From Hellea sp. (GTDB lineage Bacteria > Pseudomonadota > Alphaproteobacteria > Caulobacterales > Maricaulaceae): 64,000 nt of DNA. Positions within the stretch are counted from its first letter, which is position 1, and each line of letters starts with the position of its first letter. The notes beneath the pieces were generated by a model. The model was given only the letters and a program-made list of their open reading frames with translations. It did not search any database and was not told the origin of the DNA. The DNA is taken from assembly GCA_020628425.1 (NCBI GenBank), contig JAHDEZ010000004.1:1-64000 (forward strand). The letters are read 5' to 3'. A program made the translations under genes and the position numbers. Shown here one piece after another: positions 36,988 to 47,413 of the stretch.

Positions 36988-37431
36988 TTAAGTCAGAATG
37001 CCTTTGTTCACTTTCATCCGTGAAACAACAACTTCGACAACCCCCATGACACCGACCATAAGCGGCATCATCCATATATTTCCACCATCTGCAATGGTAG
37101 CGTTCTTCAATGCCTCTGTCGTAAATCCTGGAACAAAACTGATAAGTCCAGCGATCAACGATACAACAAAAACTGGAAAGGCAAGCTTTTTGCGCATCAG
37201 GAAAAGAATAGCCCCTAAAAGACCGCCCCAGACACCAATTGCAAATGCCGCCGTACTCCAGGCCGGAACAATATCTCTAACCGCCGCAGAAGCTTCACCT
37301 ATATTAGTAGCAAACGCTTCATCGGACATCGTATGAAGCATATAATACATATAGCAGCCATAGGCATTCCAAAGCAGGAACACGGCACCAACAACCCAGA
37401 ATAACGGGCTTACAGATTTTGAATCAGACAT
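36988..37431 (-). CDS. Four-helix membrane protein, paralogue of the next gene
   Basis: 147 residues with four predicted transmembrane helices (LFWVVGAVFLLWNAYGCYMYYM; ATAAFAIGVWGGLLGAILFL-like; VFVVSLIAGLISFVPG; and a final MPLMVGVMGVVEVVVS). It shares layout and phrases with the gene upstream, including A-R/V-x-x-VPAW and the GG-LLGA/FLAA second helix, so the pair came from duplication. No family name was recognised. The ribosome binding site GGGGAGAG is buried in the 3' arm of a 9-base stem. It lies within the TCA segment between lpdA and sucB. Confidence 0.75.
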   Translation of the reverse strand: MSDSKSVSPLFWVVGAVFLLWNAYGCYMYYMLHTMSDEAFATNIGEASAAVRDIVPAWSTAAFAIGVWGGLLGAILFLMRKKLAFPVFVVSLIAGLISFVPGFTTEALKNATIADGGNIWMMPLMVGVMGVVEVVVSRMKVNKGILT

Positions 37432-37435
37432 TTTT

Positions 37436-37467
37436 TCTCTCCCCTGTCTTTAATTATGGGGGAGAGA
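37436..37467 (-). promoter_or_regulatory. Hairpin that sequesters the ribosome binding site of the downstream membrane-protein gene
   Basis: On the minus strand TCTCTCCCC pairs perfectly with GGGGAGAGA across a 14-base loop; the second arm is the Shine-Dalgarno, five bases before the ATG at 37431. The structure would block initiation unless opened, as in translational switches or thermometers. Confidence 0.6.
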
Positions 37468-37513
37468 TTAAAACGATGTTGGGAGTGGGTAAAGCCCCAA
37501 ATTAAAGGTAAGA

Positions 37514-37954
37514 TTATGACAAATCTCGCTCTGGCAATTTAAGATAAAACCTCAACATAATGAACTCGACAAAAAGAACCAAAACCAGAAATACAGGAAA
37601 GTCAAACCAGTTCATTCCGAGCTTTCTCAAAGCGGACATTGAATAGTTCTGTATTAAACTGATTAGTGAAAATAACAACGAAACAGCAATTATTGGCAAG
37701 GCGAACTTGCTTCTAACGACTATCAATACAGCCGCTAAAAACCCACCGCAAATTCCGATTGCATTTGCAATCCTGGACCATTCAGGAATTTGATTTCGAG
37801 CTGCCAACATGTCTTTTCCGCTAAACTTCTCGTGGCCAACATCCGTCAAAGATAGGTCAATCAAGAAACTGAGAAACAACAGGCCATGTACAATAAGTAG
37901 CACAGCCGAGCCTACGACAATCAACAATGTCCTGGGATGTAGCCAATTCATCGA
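37514..37954 (-). CDS. Four-helix membrane protein, paralogue of the preceding entry
   Basis: 146 residues from ATG 37954, which follows GGAG by nine bases; an alternative ATG at 37966 lies directly on that GGAG. Four hydrophobic helices are evident (LLIVVGSAVLLIVHGLLFLSF; ANAIGICGGFLAAVLIVV; ALPIIAVSLLFSLISLIQ; FPVFLVLVLFVEFIMLRF). The match to the 147-residue neighbour in length, topology and the IPEWSRIANAIGICGG/VPAWSTAAFAIGVWGG segment shows a tandem duplication. Function unknown. It is 53 bases downstream of sucB on the same strand, so transcription with the TCA genes is likely. Confidence 0.75.
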   Translation of the reverse strand, partial: SMNWLHPRTLLIVVGSAVLLIVHGLLFLSFLIDLSLTDVGHEKFSGKDMLAARNQIPEWSRIANAIGICGGFLAAVLIVVRSKFALPIIAVSLLFSLISLIQNYSMSALRKLGMNWFDFPVFLVLVLFVEFIMLRFYLKLPERDLS

Positions 37955-38007
37955 CCGCTGCTCCATTTTTTCGGAGAATTACCAGAAATTGCTACAATTC
38001 TCTTAAA

Positions 38008-39522
38008 TTAAAGGTCAAGAAGCAGACGCTCGGGATCCTCAAGGCACTCTTTGACGCGCACGAGGAAGGTCACAGCCTCTTTGCCGTCAATGATCCGGTG
38101 GTCATAGGACAGCGCCAGATACATCATGGGACGAATGACAATCTCATCATTGACCACGACGGGGCGCTTCTCAATTTTATGCATGCCCAGAATACCGGAT
38201 TGCGGCGGGTTCAGGATGGGTGAACTCATCAGAGAGCCATAAACACCGCCGTTAGAGACAGTGAACGTACCGCCGCTCATATCGGCAATAGAGAGTTTCC
38301 CTTCGCGGGCCTTTCCTGCCAGCTCAGAGAGACCTTTTTCGATACCGCCAAGTGAAAGACCATCACAATTACGCAAAACCGGCACAACCAGACCCTTCGG
38401 CGTGCCTACAGCGACGCTGATATCGTAATAGTTTTTATAGATGATATCTGTGCCGTCGATTTCGGCGTTGACGGCGGGCACGTCTTTCAAGGCCTGCACA
38501 CAGGCTTTGATGAAGAAGCTCATGAACCCCAGCTTAATGCCGTGTTTCTTGATAAAGACTTCTTTGTATTTTGAGCGCAGCGCCATGATCTCGCTCATAT
38601 CCGCCTCATTATAGGTGGTGAGCATGGCCGCTGTATTTTGCGCGTCCTTCAAGCGGCGGGCAATGGTCTGGCGAATACGGGTCATGCGGACGCGGTCTTC
38701 GCGCGGGTGGTCAGCGCGCGGGGCTGATGGTTCGGGTGCGGCAGGCGCAGGTGCGGGCGCGGCTGCAGGCGCGGCTTTGGTTGTGTTAATGGCCGCCTCC
38801 GCATCAGCTTTCAGGATACGACCATCTTTGCCTGTGCCTTTAATCTTGGAAATGTCCAGACCATGTTCTTCTATGATACGCTGTGCGGCAGGCATGGCGA
38901 TCTGACCACTATTGCCCATGGCTGCGGCTTGAACCGGGGCCGCTGCGGCGGGCGCAGAGGCGGCGGCACCACCACTGGCACCGGCCATCAGAACGGCCAG
39001 GGTTTCACCGACTTTGGCGGTTTCGCCAACACCGATAAGGATTTTCTCCAGCACGCCCGCTTCAGGCGCGACGAGTTCTTGCGCGGCTTTATCGGTTTCG
39101 AGCTCTACTATCGCTTCGTCCTTGGCCACGGCATCCCCGGGTTTTTTCATCCAATTGGCAACGGTGACTTCGGAAACACTTTCGCCCACATTGGGCACGT
39201 CGATATTCATGGCTGTTCCGCCGGATGCAGCAGGTGCCGCAGCGGGCGCGGCTTCGGCTTTAGGCGCAGCAGCGGTGGTAACAGCACCACCCGCTGACAA
39301 ACGGGCAATCAGCGCGCCAACGGCGGCGTTTTCACCCTCGGCGACGACGATCTCAGAGAGCACGCCATCTTCGGGCGCAACCAGTTCCTGCGCAGCCTTA
39401 TCCGTTTCGAGTTCCACAATGGCTTCATCCTTTTTGACGGCATCGCCGACCTTTTTAAACCAGGTCGCAATGGTGACCTCGGAAACGCTCTCACCGACGT
39501 TGGGGACTGTGATATCTGTCAT
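38008..39522 (-). CDS. sucB: Dihydrolipoyllysine succinyltransferase (2-oxoglutarate dehydrogenase E2) with two lipoyl domains
   Basis: 504 residues, about 100 more than a standard SucB because there are two lipoyl domains. Both carry the ELETDKAAQ swinging-arm site (Lys42 and Lys145), joined by Ala/Pro-rich linkers. A peripheral subunit-binding domain follows ([20 protein letters not shown]), then the catalytic trimer-forming domain with [13 protein letters not shown] near the end. It transfers the succinyl group to CoA. The catalytic end [13 protein letters not shown] is of SucB type, not pyruvate dehydrogenase E2. It is 11 bases downstream of sucA. Confidence 0.96.
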   Translation of the reverse strand: MTDITVPNVGESVSEVTIATWFKKVGDAVKKDEAIVELETDKAAQELVAPEDGVLSEIVVAEGENAAVGALIARLSAGGAVTTAAAPKAEAAPAAAPAASGGTAMNIDVPNVGESVSEVTVANWMKKPGDAVAKDEAIVELETDKAAQELVAPEAGVLEKILIGVGETAKVGETLAVLMAGASGGAAASAPAAAAPVQAAAMGNSGQIAMPAAQRIIEEHGLDISKIKGTGKDGRILKADAEAAINTTKAAPAAAPAPAPAAPEPSAPRADHPREDRVRMTRIRQTIARRLKDAQNTAAMLTTYNEADMSEIMALRSKYKEVFIKKHGIKLGFMSFFIKACVQALKDVPAVNAEIDGTDIIYKNYYDISVAVGTPKGLVVPVLRNCDGLSLGGIEKGLSELAGKAREGKLSIADMSGGTFTVSNGGVYGSLMSSPILNPPQSGILGMHKIEKRPVVVNDEIVIRPMMYLALSYDHRIIDGKEAVTFLVRVKECLEDPERLLLDL

Positions 39523-39533
39523 GTCTATTCGCT

Positions 39534-42488
39534 CTACTTTTCAAAGGCTGCATCCATGACAGCCTGTTGTTCTTTTTTATGCTTAGTGGAAATTCCGGTC
39601 GCCGTCGAGGCCGCAGCCGGGCGGCCCACATAACCGGCCCGACTATGTTTCGCACCGATCTCGATGAGGGTTTCTTCGAGGAACGGATTAATAAAGGCCC
39701 AGGCACCCATATTTTTCGGCTCTTCCTGACACCAGACCATATCGGCGTTTTTGAAGCGCTTAAGCTCTGTTGCCAAAGCATCGCCCGGATAAGGATAAAA
39801 TTGCTCGACCCGCAAGAGATAGACATCATTGATGTTCCGTTCTTCACGTTCTTTGTATAGGTCAAAATAGACCTTGCCCGAGCAGATGAGGACTTTCTTT
39901 ATTTTGTCGTCAGACACCAGTTTGATTTTGGTTGTCTCAGGTTTGAACTGGGCATCGTCCCAGAGCACACGGTGGAAATAAGTGCCTTCACCCATTTCGT
40001 CCAATCTCGACACACAAAGCGGATGGCGCAAGAGACTCTTCGGGCTCATATTCACAAGTGGCTTGCGAACACGGCGATGGATCTGACGGCGGAGGGCGTG
40101 GAAATAATTGGCCGGAGTCGTAATATTCGTTACTTGTACATTATCTTCGGCGCACATTTGTAAGTAGCGTTCTAATCTCGCAGATGAGTGCTCTGGCCCC
40201 TGCCCTTCATAACCATGAGGCAAGAGCAAAACCAGCCCGGACATACGGAGCCATTTCTGCTCGGCGGAACTGATAAACTGATCAAACATGACCTGCGCGC
40301 CATTGGCGAAATCACCAAATTGCGCTTCCCAAATGGTCAGTGCATGAGGGGCCGCACCCGAGAACCCATATTCAAATCCCAGAACGGCTTCCTCGGACAG
40401 GTGCGAATTCATGACCTGATAATATTCCTGCTCATCTGATAAATTGTTCAAGGGCGTATATTTGTCACCGGTTTCCTGATCAATAAAACAGGATTGACGC
40501 TGGGAGAATGTACCCCGTTCACTGTCCTGACCGGAGAGGCGAACCGGGTGTCCCTCGAGAACCAGAGACCCAAAGGCCAGATGCTCAGCCAAACCCCAAT
40601 CAATTTTGCTCTCTTCCGCCATTTTATCAGCGCGGGCCTTGATAATCCGTTTCAGCGTACGGTGGATGTTAAACCCATCCGGAATTTTTGTAATTTTCTC
40701 GCCGATATCTTTCAGAATTCTTATTTCAACATCTGTATCGCCTGTGCGCTTGCCTTCGCCGCGGCGTTCAATACCACTCCAAACACCCTGCAACCAATCA
40801 GGCTCTTTGGTTTCAAAATCTTTGGCGAGGTCAAATTCCTTATCCAGAAAGCCGTAAAAATCATCGACCATTTGCGTGTAGTCGCCTTCAGATATGGTTC
40901 CGTTATCTTTTAAGCGATCTGCATAAATGCGGGCCACAGACGGCATGGCATTGATCACCTTATACATGATTGGCTGAGTAAAGGACGGGTCGTCACCTTC
41001 ATTATGACCATAACGGCGATAACAAATCAGATCGAGCACAACATCTTTGCCGAATTTCTGTCGGTATTCTGTAGCCACGCGGGCCGCATAAACCACCGCT
41101 TCGGGGTCATTACCGTTGACATGGAAAACCGGTGCTTCGACCATAAAGGCCACATCTGAACAATATTGGCCCGTCGCATATTCTTCGGGTGTTGTTGTAA
41201 AGCCGATTTGGTTATTGACGACTACATGCAGCGTCCCGCCGGTCCGGTAACCTACAAGCTGAGACATCTGGAAACTTTCCATCACCACGCCCTGCCCGGC
41301 AAAGGCACTATCTCCGTGAAGGATAACCGCCATGACCTGTTCCGGGTTATGAGATTTATAAGTACCTGATGCCATTTGCTGTTTGGCGCGGGTTTTCCCC
41401 ATAACAACGGGCGCAACGACTTCCAAGTGAGACGGATTGGGCGCAAGCGATAAGTGTACGCTATTGCCGTCAAACTCCCGGTCATCGGACACACCCAGAT
41501 GATATTTAACATCGCCGGAGCCATAATCTTCGCCGCCTGCGGCGACACCGCCTAGAAATTCGAAAAAGATCGCTGAATATGGCTTTTGCATAACCGCCGC
41601 CATCACATTCAGACGTCCGCGGTGCGGCATACCGAAATTGATGTCTTTGAGGCCCAATTGACCGCCCCGCTTAATGATTTGCTCTAAAGCCGGCAAAAGG
41701 CTTTCCGCCCCATCAATGCCGAAACGTTTTGTTCCGGGATAACGCTTGTGTAGGAGTTGTTCGAAACACTCCCCTTCAATGACCTTTTTCAGGATGGATT
41801 TTCGACCTTCAGGGGTAAAGGAAATCTCTTTATCTGGTCCTTCAATTCGTTGCTGGATCCAGCTTTTCTCTTCCGGGTTAGAGATATGCATGAACTGGAC
41901 ACCGAAAGTCGAGCAATAGGTCCGCTCCATAATTTCAATAATCTGACGTAAGGACGCCGTTTCCATCCCCATGACACCGTCAATGAAAATAGGACGGTCC
42001 AGATCGGCATCCGTAAAGCCGTAACTCTTATATTCCAATTCCGGGTGACGGCTTTTCTCGCGCAGTGCCAGCGGATCCAGATCTGCGATCAAATGCCCGC
42101 GCACCCGGTAGGCGCGAATAAGCATAAGGGCGCGTAAAGAATCTTTGGTCGCCCGACGGATATCCTCCTCAGATGCCCCGCTCATTTTGCCTTTGACTTT
42201 TTCCTCGACCTTGGCAGGTTCCGGCCAATCCATAGTGAGCGCAGACGTTAGCTCACCATTTGCATCTGCCGGCCAGTCCGGGCGCTTCCAGCTGGGGCCT
42301 TCGGCATTTTTAATGGCATTGCCTGGATCTTCTCCCAAGGCCCGGAAATAGTCCTGCCAGCTGGGATCCACACTGGATGGGTTGGCCATATATTTGGCCA
42401 GCATCTGTTCCAGATAGCCAGCATTACCACCATCTAGAAACAGTGTATCGAGCATAGCCTGGTTTTGTTCGGTTCGGGATTTCGTCAT
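39534..42488 (-). CDS. sucA: 2-oxoglutarate dehydrogenase E1 component
   Basis: 984 residues, full length. The thiamine-diphosphate enzyme decarboxylates 2-oxoglutarate and succinylates the lipoyl arm of SucB. The N-terminal E2-binding helix ([21 protein letters not shown]) is present, as are [15 protein letters not shown], the ThDP motif [20 protein letters not shown]...NNQIGFTT and the [23 protein letters not shown] region. Pairing with sucB and lpdA on the same strand confirms it. The gap upstream is about 130 bases, enough for an internal promoter. Confidence 0.97.
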   Translation of the reverse strand: MTKSRTEQNQAMLDTLFLDGGNAGYLEQMLAKYMANPSSVDPSWQDYFRALGEDPGNAIKNAEGPSWKRPDWPADANGELTSALTMDWPEPAKVEEKVKGKMSGASEEDIRRATKDSLRALMLIRAYRVRGHLIADLDPLALREKSRHPELEYKSYGFTDADLDRPIFIDGVMGMETASLRQIIEIMERTYCSTFGVQFMHISNPEEKSWIQQRIEGPDKEISFTPEGRKSILKKVIEGECFEQLLHKRYPGTKRFGIDGAESLLPALEQIIKRGGQLGLKDINFGMPHRGRLNVMAAVMQKPYSAIFFEFLGGVAAGGEDYGSGDVKYHLGVSDDREFDGNSVHLSLAPNPSHLEVVAPVVMGKTRAKQQMASGTYKSHNPEQVMAVILHGDSAFAGQGVVMESFQMSQLVGYRTGGTLHVVVNNQIGFTTTPEEYATGQYCSDVAFMVEAPVFHVNGNDPEAVVYAARVATEYRQKFGKDVVLDLICYRRYGHNEGDDPSFTQPIMYKVINAMPSVARIYADRLKDNGTISEGDYTQMVDDFYGFLDKEFDLAKDFETKEPDWLQGVWSGIERRGEGKRTGDTDVEIRILKDIGEKITKIPDGFNIHRTLKRIIKARADKMAEESKIDWGLAEHLAFGSLVLEGHPVRLSGQDSERGTFSQRQSCFIDQETGDKYTPLNNLSDEQEYYQVMNSHLSEEAVLGFEYGFSGAAPHALTIWEAQFGDFANGAQVMFDQFISSAEQKWLRMSGLVLLLPHGYEGQGPEHSSARLERYLQMCAEDNVQVTNITTPANYFHALRRQIHRRVRKPLVNMSPKSLLRHPLCVSRLDEMGEGTYFHRVLWDDAQFKPETTKIKLVSDDKIKKVLICSGKVYFDLYKEREERNINDVYLLRVEQFYPYPGDALATELKRFKNADMVWCQEEPKNMGAWAFINPFLEETLIEIGAKHSRAGYVGRPAAASTATGISTKHKKEQQAVMDAAFEK

Positions 42489-42617
42489 TTCGGATTTCTT
42501 ATAGAGAATTTTGAGAGTATCTAAGCGGTTTTACGCCAAATTTAAATGGCTTTCTTTAATATTTCTGCCGGTTTTGCGTGCTTGCACAATGCTGAGTGAA
42601 CATGAATTGAATGAGTG

Positions 42618-43331
42618 TCATGCCGTTAAACGCCTATGGAACGTTGCCTTTAAATGCGCCGTGTAAACAGGTGGAGACTCAAACCCTTTAAACCCTGAAA
42701 CGTCTGATGCAGCACGCATAGTGAATTCCTTTGAACCACCATCTTTTCCAGCGGAAGAACGGGACGCTTCAACGGAGTCATATGCCCATACGCTTTCATT
42801 CATTCCTTTATGACTTTTATAGTCAACAAATCGCTTTCTAACAGACTCTGAAAAAACAAAGGCGCGGAGCTGGGTGTAGGCTTCGGGTGAGGTGAAAAGA
42901 TCGAGAATAGAATACTCGAACTTCCCGTGATCTGTGTTTTGATAAGTAAGGCGTAAGCTCATAGGTTCTAAACGCGTCGGACGAAATACAGCGAATTGAT
43001 TTCCAGCCGGTTCGACAGGTGTAGCATTTGCCCCCTCGTTCCAATTGTGACGGTTGCTTAGCTCGGTAGAGTTAAATACTATATTCCGGGCATATTTTTG
43101 CTGCAGAGCAAAAATGTCTGAAGTAAACTCGTCCTCCTCCCACTCCACCAAACGCAGGACCCGTTTTATTTCGTTAAATAACGCATCAGGGTTGGAGTAT
43201 ACATCCGCTGTAATCGTCATGAGAAATACGGTGAAAAGCGCCGTCAGCTGCTCTTCCTGACTGCCACATTCCACCGTAAGATTTCTGGCCTCCACTAGGC
43301 ATAATTCGAACAAGTCCTCAAACATGGACAT
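42618..43331 (-). CDS. Unrecognised protein between sucD and sucA
   Basis: 237 residues from ATG 43331; ATGs two codons up or down are equally possible. No signal peptide or transmembrane helix is evident. The N-terminal half is acidic and helical (LVEARNLTVECGSQEEQLTALFTVFLMTITADVY in part), the second half is polar with strands such as RLEPMSLRLTYQNTDHG and VYTAHLKATFHRR. No family was recognised. It begins 13 bases after the sucD stop and is on the same strand, so it should be co-transcribed with the TCA genes. A link with succinyl-CoA or oxoglutarate metabolism is only positional. Confidence 0.65.
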   Translation of the reverse strand: MSMFEDLFELCLVEARNLTVECGSQEEQLTALFTVFLMTITADVYSNPDALFNEIKRVLRLVEWEEDEFTSDIFALQQKYARNIVFNSTELSNRHNWNEGANATPVEPAGNQFAVFRPTRLEPMSLRLTYQNTDHGKFEYSILDLFTSPEAYTQLRAFVFSESVRKRFVDYKSHKGMNESVWAYDSVEASRSSAGKDGGSKEFTMRAASDVSGFKGFESPPVYTAHLKATFHRRLTA

Positions 43332-43344
43332 GCCCATAACAGGC

Positions 43345-44229
43345 CTAACCTTTGAGTAAGTCCATCATGGTGACACCCAGTTTGGCCGGGCTGTCAGAGA
43401 CGCGAATGCCTGCCTTTTCCATAGCCGCGATCTTATCTTCCGCACCGCCTTTACCGCCAGAAACAATGGCACCGGCATGGCCCATAGTCCGGCCCGGAGG
43501 CGCCGTACGACCAGCGATAAAGCCAACCATAGGCTTTTTGATGCCTTTCTTGGCCATATGGGTGATATACTCGGCAGCCTCTTCTTCGGCGGAACCGCCA
43601 ATCTCGCCGATCATGATAATTTGATGGGTGTCATCGTCATGCAGGAACATTTCCAGACAATCGATAAAGTTCGTCCCGTTAATGGGATCGCCACCAATAC
43701 CGATGGCTGTCGACTGTCCAAGACCAACCTGTGACGTCTGGAAGACGGCCTCATAGGTTAGCGTTCCCGAACGGGAAACGACACCACATGTGCCTTTTTG
43801 GAAAATCTTGCCCGGCATAATACCGATCTTGCATTCTTCTGGAGTCAGAACACCCGGGCAGTTTGGCCCGATCAGGCGTGATTTAGAGCCCTGGAGCGCC
43901 CGCTTAACCGGGATCATGTCCCGAACCGGAATGCCTTCGGTGATTGCGATAATCAATTCCATCTCGGCATCAATAGCCTCGAGAATGGAGTCAGCTGCAA
44001 AACGCGGCGGCACGTAAACCACAGAAGCCGTCGCGCCCGTCGCATGTTTAGCTTCGTGTACCGTATTATAGTTCGGCAGACCTAAATGCTCTGTGCCGCC
44101 TTTGCCCGGTGTCACGCCGGCAACCATTTGCGTTCCGTAAGCCATAGCCTGTTCCGTATGGAAGGTCCCGGTTTTACCGGTCATGCCCTGTGTGATGACT
44201 TTGGTATCTTTATTGACAAGTACTGACAT
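43345..44229 (-). CDS. sucD: Succinate--CoA ligase, alpha subunit
   Basis: 294 residues, usual length. With SucC it converts succinyl-CoA to succinate with ATP or GTP formation. The CoA-binding Rossmann start ([20 protein letters not shown]), the [16 protein letters not shown] segment, and the phosphohistidine loop [20 protein letters not shown] with its His are present. Unlike the usual adjacent sucC-sucD arrangement, three exported-protein genes (about 1.7 kb) separate it from sucC, all on the same strand. Confidence 0.97.
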   Translation of the reverse strand: MSVLVNKDTKVITQGMTGKTGTFHTEQAMAYGTQMVAGVTPGKGGTEHLGLPNYNTVHEAKHATGATASVVYVPPRFAADSILEAIDAEMELIIAITEGIPVRDMIPVKRALQGSKSRLIGPNCPGVLTPEECKIGIMPGKIFQKGTCGVVSRSGTLTYEAVFQTSQVGLGQSTAIGIGGDPINGTNFIDCLEMFLHDDDTHQIIMIGEIGGSAEEEAAEYITHMAKKGIKKPMVGFIAGRTAPPGRTMGHAGAIVSGGKGGAEDKIAAMEKAGIRVSDSPAKLGVTMMDLLKG

Positions 44230-44260
44230 GTTTTCGTCTTTCTGGTTTTTTTGATGTTCG

Positions 44261-44854
44261 TTAGTTTAAAGTATTATTTTCAGCGGTGTTTAGGCGGGTT
44301 GCTGTTAATTGCACGCCGTAGAATTGAGATGCTTCATGGTCCGGACCGTCTTTGACAAAGGCGGACGCGGTGATCATGGATATGGGACGCAGGCTCTCAT
44401 CTGCCCGCCAGTGACCCACTGATTTTTCGCTTTCGACAACAATGACATTGTGTTCGGTTTTAATGGTCTTATCCGCCAGAAAGGCTTCAAGTCCTTCCGG
44501 AAACCGCCAATTATCCCGGGAAAAATCACTGACCATGCAGACTTGGGAGGACAGGCCGAAATGACCGATATATTGATAACGGGTCAAAAATATTGGGCGA
44601 TCCTCTGCAAAAATGGCGTGATGGGAATGACTGACTATCTTGTCGCCCAGAAGATTGGCGATGTTGTCGTAATAAGTCTTCAGACCTGGATCGAAATCCG
44701 ATGCAACCGGATACCAGTTATCCGCAATCTGTTCCTGTGATGAAAAACATCCGGCCTCAAACGCATTGACCACCGCGTCCGGCTCACTTGCCTGTGCGTT
44801 AACAGGAACGGCCAGGATTGCGGCTATGAGGGATATGTTGCGGATATAATTCAT
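44261..44854 (-). CDS. Exported protein of unknown function between sucC and sucD
   Basis: 197 residues with a Sec signal ([22 protein letters not shown], cleavage near AQA). The mature part carries two Cys and looks like one alpha+beta domain ([54 protein letters not shown]). No family was recognised. It lies two bases from the upstream lipoprotein gene and 31 bases from sucD, so it is embedded in the TCA transcript unless internal promoters exist. Confidence 0.7.
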   Translation of the reverse strand: MNYIRNISLIAAILAVPVNAQASEPDAVVNAFEAGCFSSQEQIADNWYPVASDFDPGLKTYYDNIANLLGDKIVSHSHHAIFAEDRPIFLTRYQYIGHFGLSSQVCMVSDFSRDNWRFPEGLEAFLADKTIKTEHNVIVVESEKSVGHWRADESLRPISMITASAFVKDGPDHEASQFYGVQLTATRLNTAENNTLN

Positions 44855-44856
44855 GT

Positions 44857-45429
44857 TTACCTGTTGTAGACTTCAGAAGATTTGGGCGCGACCCAAATCA
44901 TATTGATATAGCCGAGTCCGCCTTCTTGAGCGTTCACTGTAACTCTGGCGTCATAAGGATAAGAACCGATTGACCACTCACCGTAACCTATCTCATCCAA
45001 AACCTCATAACCGCCAGTAAATCCTAGCGAGTTAATCACCTGAAAATCAGGAAGAGGCTCATTATCTGAGATATCCGCTGAGAAAGCTGAACCATTGTCC
45101 AAAGATATTTGACAAACCAGCGTCGCAGAGTCCTTTGAGTGAGAAATCCAGAAACTTAATTGCTGGTTTTGTTTCTCAAACATATAGGTATCCGTCCAAC
45201 TGGGCTGCTTTATGCCCACCGCTTGTTCTTCCCATTCCCGCTCTACGGCCAATTTAATGGCACCCTGTGTGCTTGTCATAGCAACCGGACAAATGGTGAA
45301 AAACTCTTTGAGCCGTGGATCCATATCTTCCGGCAGATCCATATTTAATGGAACAGGATTTCCGCCACCGCCACAGCCAGCCAAAAGGGCGGCACCCAGA
45401 AAAATAGGATATGTCAGTCGCTTGAGCAT
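44857..45429 (-). CDS. Lipoprotein, second of a tandem paralogous pair
   Basis: 190 residues from ATG 45429. The lipobox is ALLAGCGGGGNPV. The mature start (LDLPEDMDPRLKEFFTICPVAM, with NMDLPED in the exact sequence) matches the neighbouring lipoprotein (LDIPEDLDPFLKDAFTVCPIAM), as do later phrases around GYGEWSIGSYPYDARV versus GYGFGNWMIGNYPHDV, so the two are tandem duplicates. No domain family was recognised. The conserved mature Cys (ICPVAM) and a second one downstream may form a disulfide. Lipid anchoring is predicted at Cys19. Confidence 0.78.
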   Translation of the reverse strand: MLKRLTYPIFLGAALLAGCGGGGNPVPLNMDLPEDMDPRLKEFFTICPVAMTSTQGAIKLAVEREWEEQAVGIKQPSWTDTYMFEKQNQQLSFWISHSKDSATLVCQISLDNGSAFSADISDNEPLPDFQVINSLGFTGGYEVLDEIGYGEWSIGSYPYDARVTVNAQEGGLGYINMIWVAPKSSEVYNR

Positions 45430-45440
45430 TACCTTAAACG

Positions 45441-45989
45441 TCACCTATTATACAGGGGGTGCGATTTAGGCACTCGACGATTAAAGACAACGATAGAGTA
45501 ATATTTATTCGCCTGAGCACTGATAGAGACATCATGGGGATAATTTCCTATCATCCAATTCCCGAACCCATAACCCTTATGCCATTCATATTCACCGTCG
45601 AAACCGAATTGACTGATAGGCTCAAAATCCGGATAGTCTTCTTCTTCACTCACTTGTGCTTGACAGGTAACAGAGACAGAATTGGGAGAATGCCATACAT
45701 AAATGGAAATATCTTTCTCATTTTTCTCGAACTGATAAAGGTCAAGCCAAGGCGGGTGAACCGGCTCTGAGTCTCTGACATCCTTTTTCCATCCTAGCTC
45801 TTTTACTTTCTTAACAGCGTCATCAATAGACGACATGGCGATAGGACAGACAGTGAAGGCGTCTTTGAGAAACGGATCTAAATCCTCTGGGATATCCAGA
45901 GACCGCGGCATGGGATCGGACACGCCGCCGCCGCAACCAGCCAAAAACGCCGCAACCGTTAAAAATGGATATGCAAATAAAGCCCGCAT
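45441..45989 (-). CDS. Lipoprotein, first of a tandem paralogous pair
   Basis: 182 residues. The signal MRALFAYPFLTVAAFLAGC has the lipobox FLAGC, followed by GGGVSD. The mature region carries the shared LDIPEDLDPFLKD...FTVCPIAMSS pattern of its downstream paralogue, an internal coiled part (DDAVKKVKELGWKKD) and ends SHPLYNR, similar to SSEVYNR of the paralogue. Function unknown. The gene starts 14 bases after sucC and has the sucC orientation, so it is co-transcribed with it and separates it from sucD. Confidence 0.78.
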   Translation of the reverse strand: MRALFAYPFLTVAAFLAGCGGGVSDPMPRSLDIPEDLDPFLKDAFTVCPIAMSSIDDAVKKVKELGWKKDVRDSEPVHPPWLDLYQFEKNEKDISIYVWHSPNSVSVTCQAQVSEEEDYPDFEPISQFGFDGEYEWHKGYGFGNWMIGNYPHDVSISAQANKYYSIVVFNRRVPKSHPLYNR

Positions 45990-46003
45990 CTTAAATTGCT
46001 CCG

Positions 46004-47200
46004 TTAGGCATTCCCTACGGCGGCAACAATTTTCTGCGCTGCATCGTCCAGATCGTCCGCCGCGATCACATTCAGTCCGCTTTCATTGATGATCTGCTTG
46101 CCCTTCTCGACATTGGTGCCTTCGAGGCGCACGACGAGCGGCACTTCGAGGCCAACATCTTTCACGGCCTGCACGACACCATTGGCGATGACGTCGCATT
46201 TCATAATGCCGCCAAAGATATTGACCAGAATGCCTTCGACATTCGGATCAGAGGTAATGATTTTAAATGCGGCCGTTACCTTCTCGGTTGTCGCACCACC
46301 ACCAACATCCAGGAAGTTGGCCGGCTCTTTGCCATAAAGCTTGATGATATCCATGGTCGACATGGCAAGGCCAGCGCCGTTGACCATACAGCCAATATTT
46401 CCATCCAGCGCCACATAAGAGAGGTCATACTTACCGGCTTCGATTTCTTTGGCGTCTTCTTCGGTTTCGTCGCGTAATGCCTCGACGTCCGGGTGACGGA
46501 ACAAAGCATTATTATCAAAGCTGATTTTCGCATCGAGACAGTGCAGACGCTGATCTTCGGTGACGATAAGCGGGTTAATCTCGAGCATGCTCATATCCTT
46601 GGCCAGGAAACCTTCATACAAAGTGCGTCCCAGTTTGGCCGCCTGCTTGGCCAGATCGCCAGAGAGGTTCAGCGCGCGGGCCAGTGTCCGGCCATGATGG
46701 GGCATAAAACCGGTTGCCGGGTCAACGTCGAAATTGATGACCTTTTCCGGTGTATCGTGGGCCACCTCTTCGATATCCATACCACCCTCAGTGGAGGCGA
46801 TGAAAGACACACGAGATGTTTCGCGATTTATAATAATGGACAGGTAAAACTCTTTGTCGATATCAGAGCCATGCTCGATATAGAGACGATTGACCTGCTT
46901 ACCGCCCGGACCTGTTTGGGCGGTCACAAGATGTGCGCCCAGCATTTGCTGGGCATTTTCTACAACCTCATCCACGGACCAGGCCAGACGTACGCCGCCT
47001 TTTTCACCGGCAGTGTCTTCAATAAAGGTACCCTTGCCGCGACCACCAGCATGGATCTGAGACTTCACCACCCAAAGCGGACCGCCCAGTTCCTCAGCCG
47101 CGTCCTTGGCTTCGCTGGCATCAAATATGGCAATCCCTTTGGAGACAGGCGCGCCAATTTCTTTTAGGACAGCTTTGCCCTGATATTCGTGTATATTCAT
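46004..47200 (-). CDS. sucC: Succinate--CoA ligase, beta subunit
   Basis: 398 residues, complete. The ATP-grasp N-terminus [19 protein letters not shown], the [11 protein letters not shown] nucleotide loop, [13 protein letters not shown] and the C-terminal [20 protein letters not shown]...[11 protein letters not shown] motif are all present. It is the first gene of the TCA segment: 213 bases of non-coding DNA separate it from the divergent S41 protease gene and must hold both promoters. mdh, often just upstream of sucC in alphaproteobacteria, is not here. Confidence 0.97.
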   Translation of the reverse strand: MNIHEYQGKAVLKEIGAPVSKGIAIFDASEAKDAAEELGGPLWVVKSQIHAGGRGKGTFIEDTAGEKGGVRLAWSVDEVVENAQQMLGAHLVTAQTGPGGKQVNRLYIEHGSDIDKEFYLSIIINRETSRVSFIASTEGGMDIEEVAHDTPEKVINFDVDPATGFMPHHGRTLARALNLSGDLAKQAAKLGRTLYEGFLAKDMSMLEINPLIVTEDQRLHCLDAKISFDNNALFRHPDVEALRDETEEDAKEIEAGKYDLSYVALDGNIGCMVNGAGLAMSTMDIIKLYGKEPANFLDVGGGATTEKVTAAFKIITSDPNVEGILVNIFGGIMKCDVIANGVVQAVKDVGLEVPLVVRLEGTNVEKGKQIINESGLNVIAADDLDDAAQKIVAAVGNA

Positions 47201-47413
47201 GGAAATTTTCCGTCAGTTTTTATTGACCTGTTGAAACAGAATCCTCTGTCTTTAGAACTCTGTCATTCTATAGGGAAACAGGTCTAAAATCGCAACTCTT
47301 AAACCGCCACAAATATCACACACGAAAATGTTAACACTCAGCTCTCATTCATATGCGATATGGGATTGTAAAGTTTAGGGGCCACGTTATTTTGTTACTA
47401 AAAAGGGATCATT

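Noticed and set aside
46493-47167. A 224-codon plus-strand open frame inside sucC
   Set aside because: It is antisense to a fully conserved sucC and reflects codon bias only.
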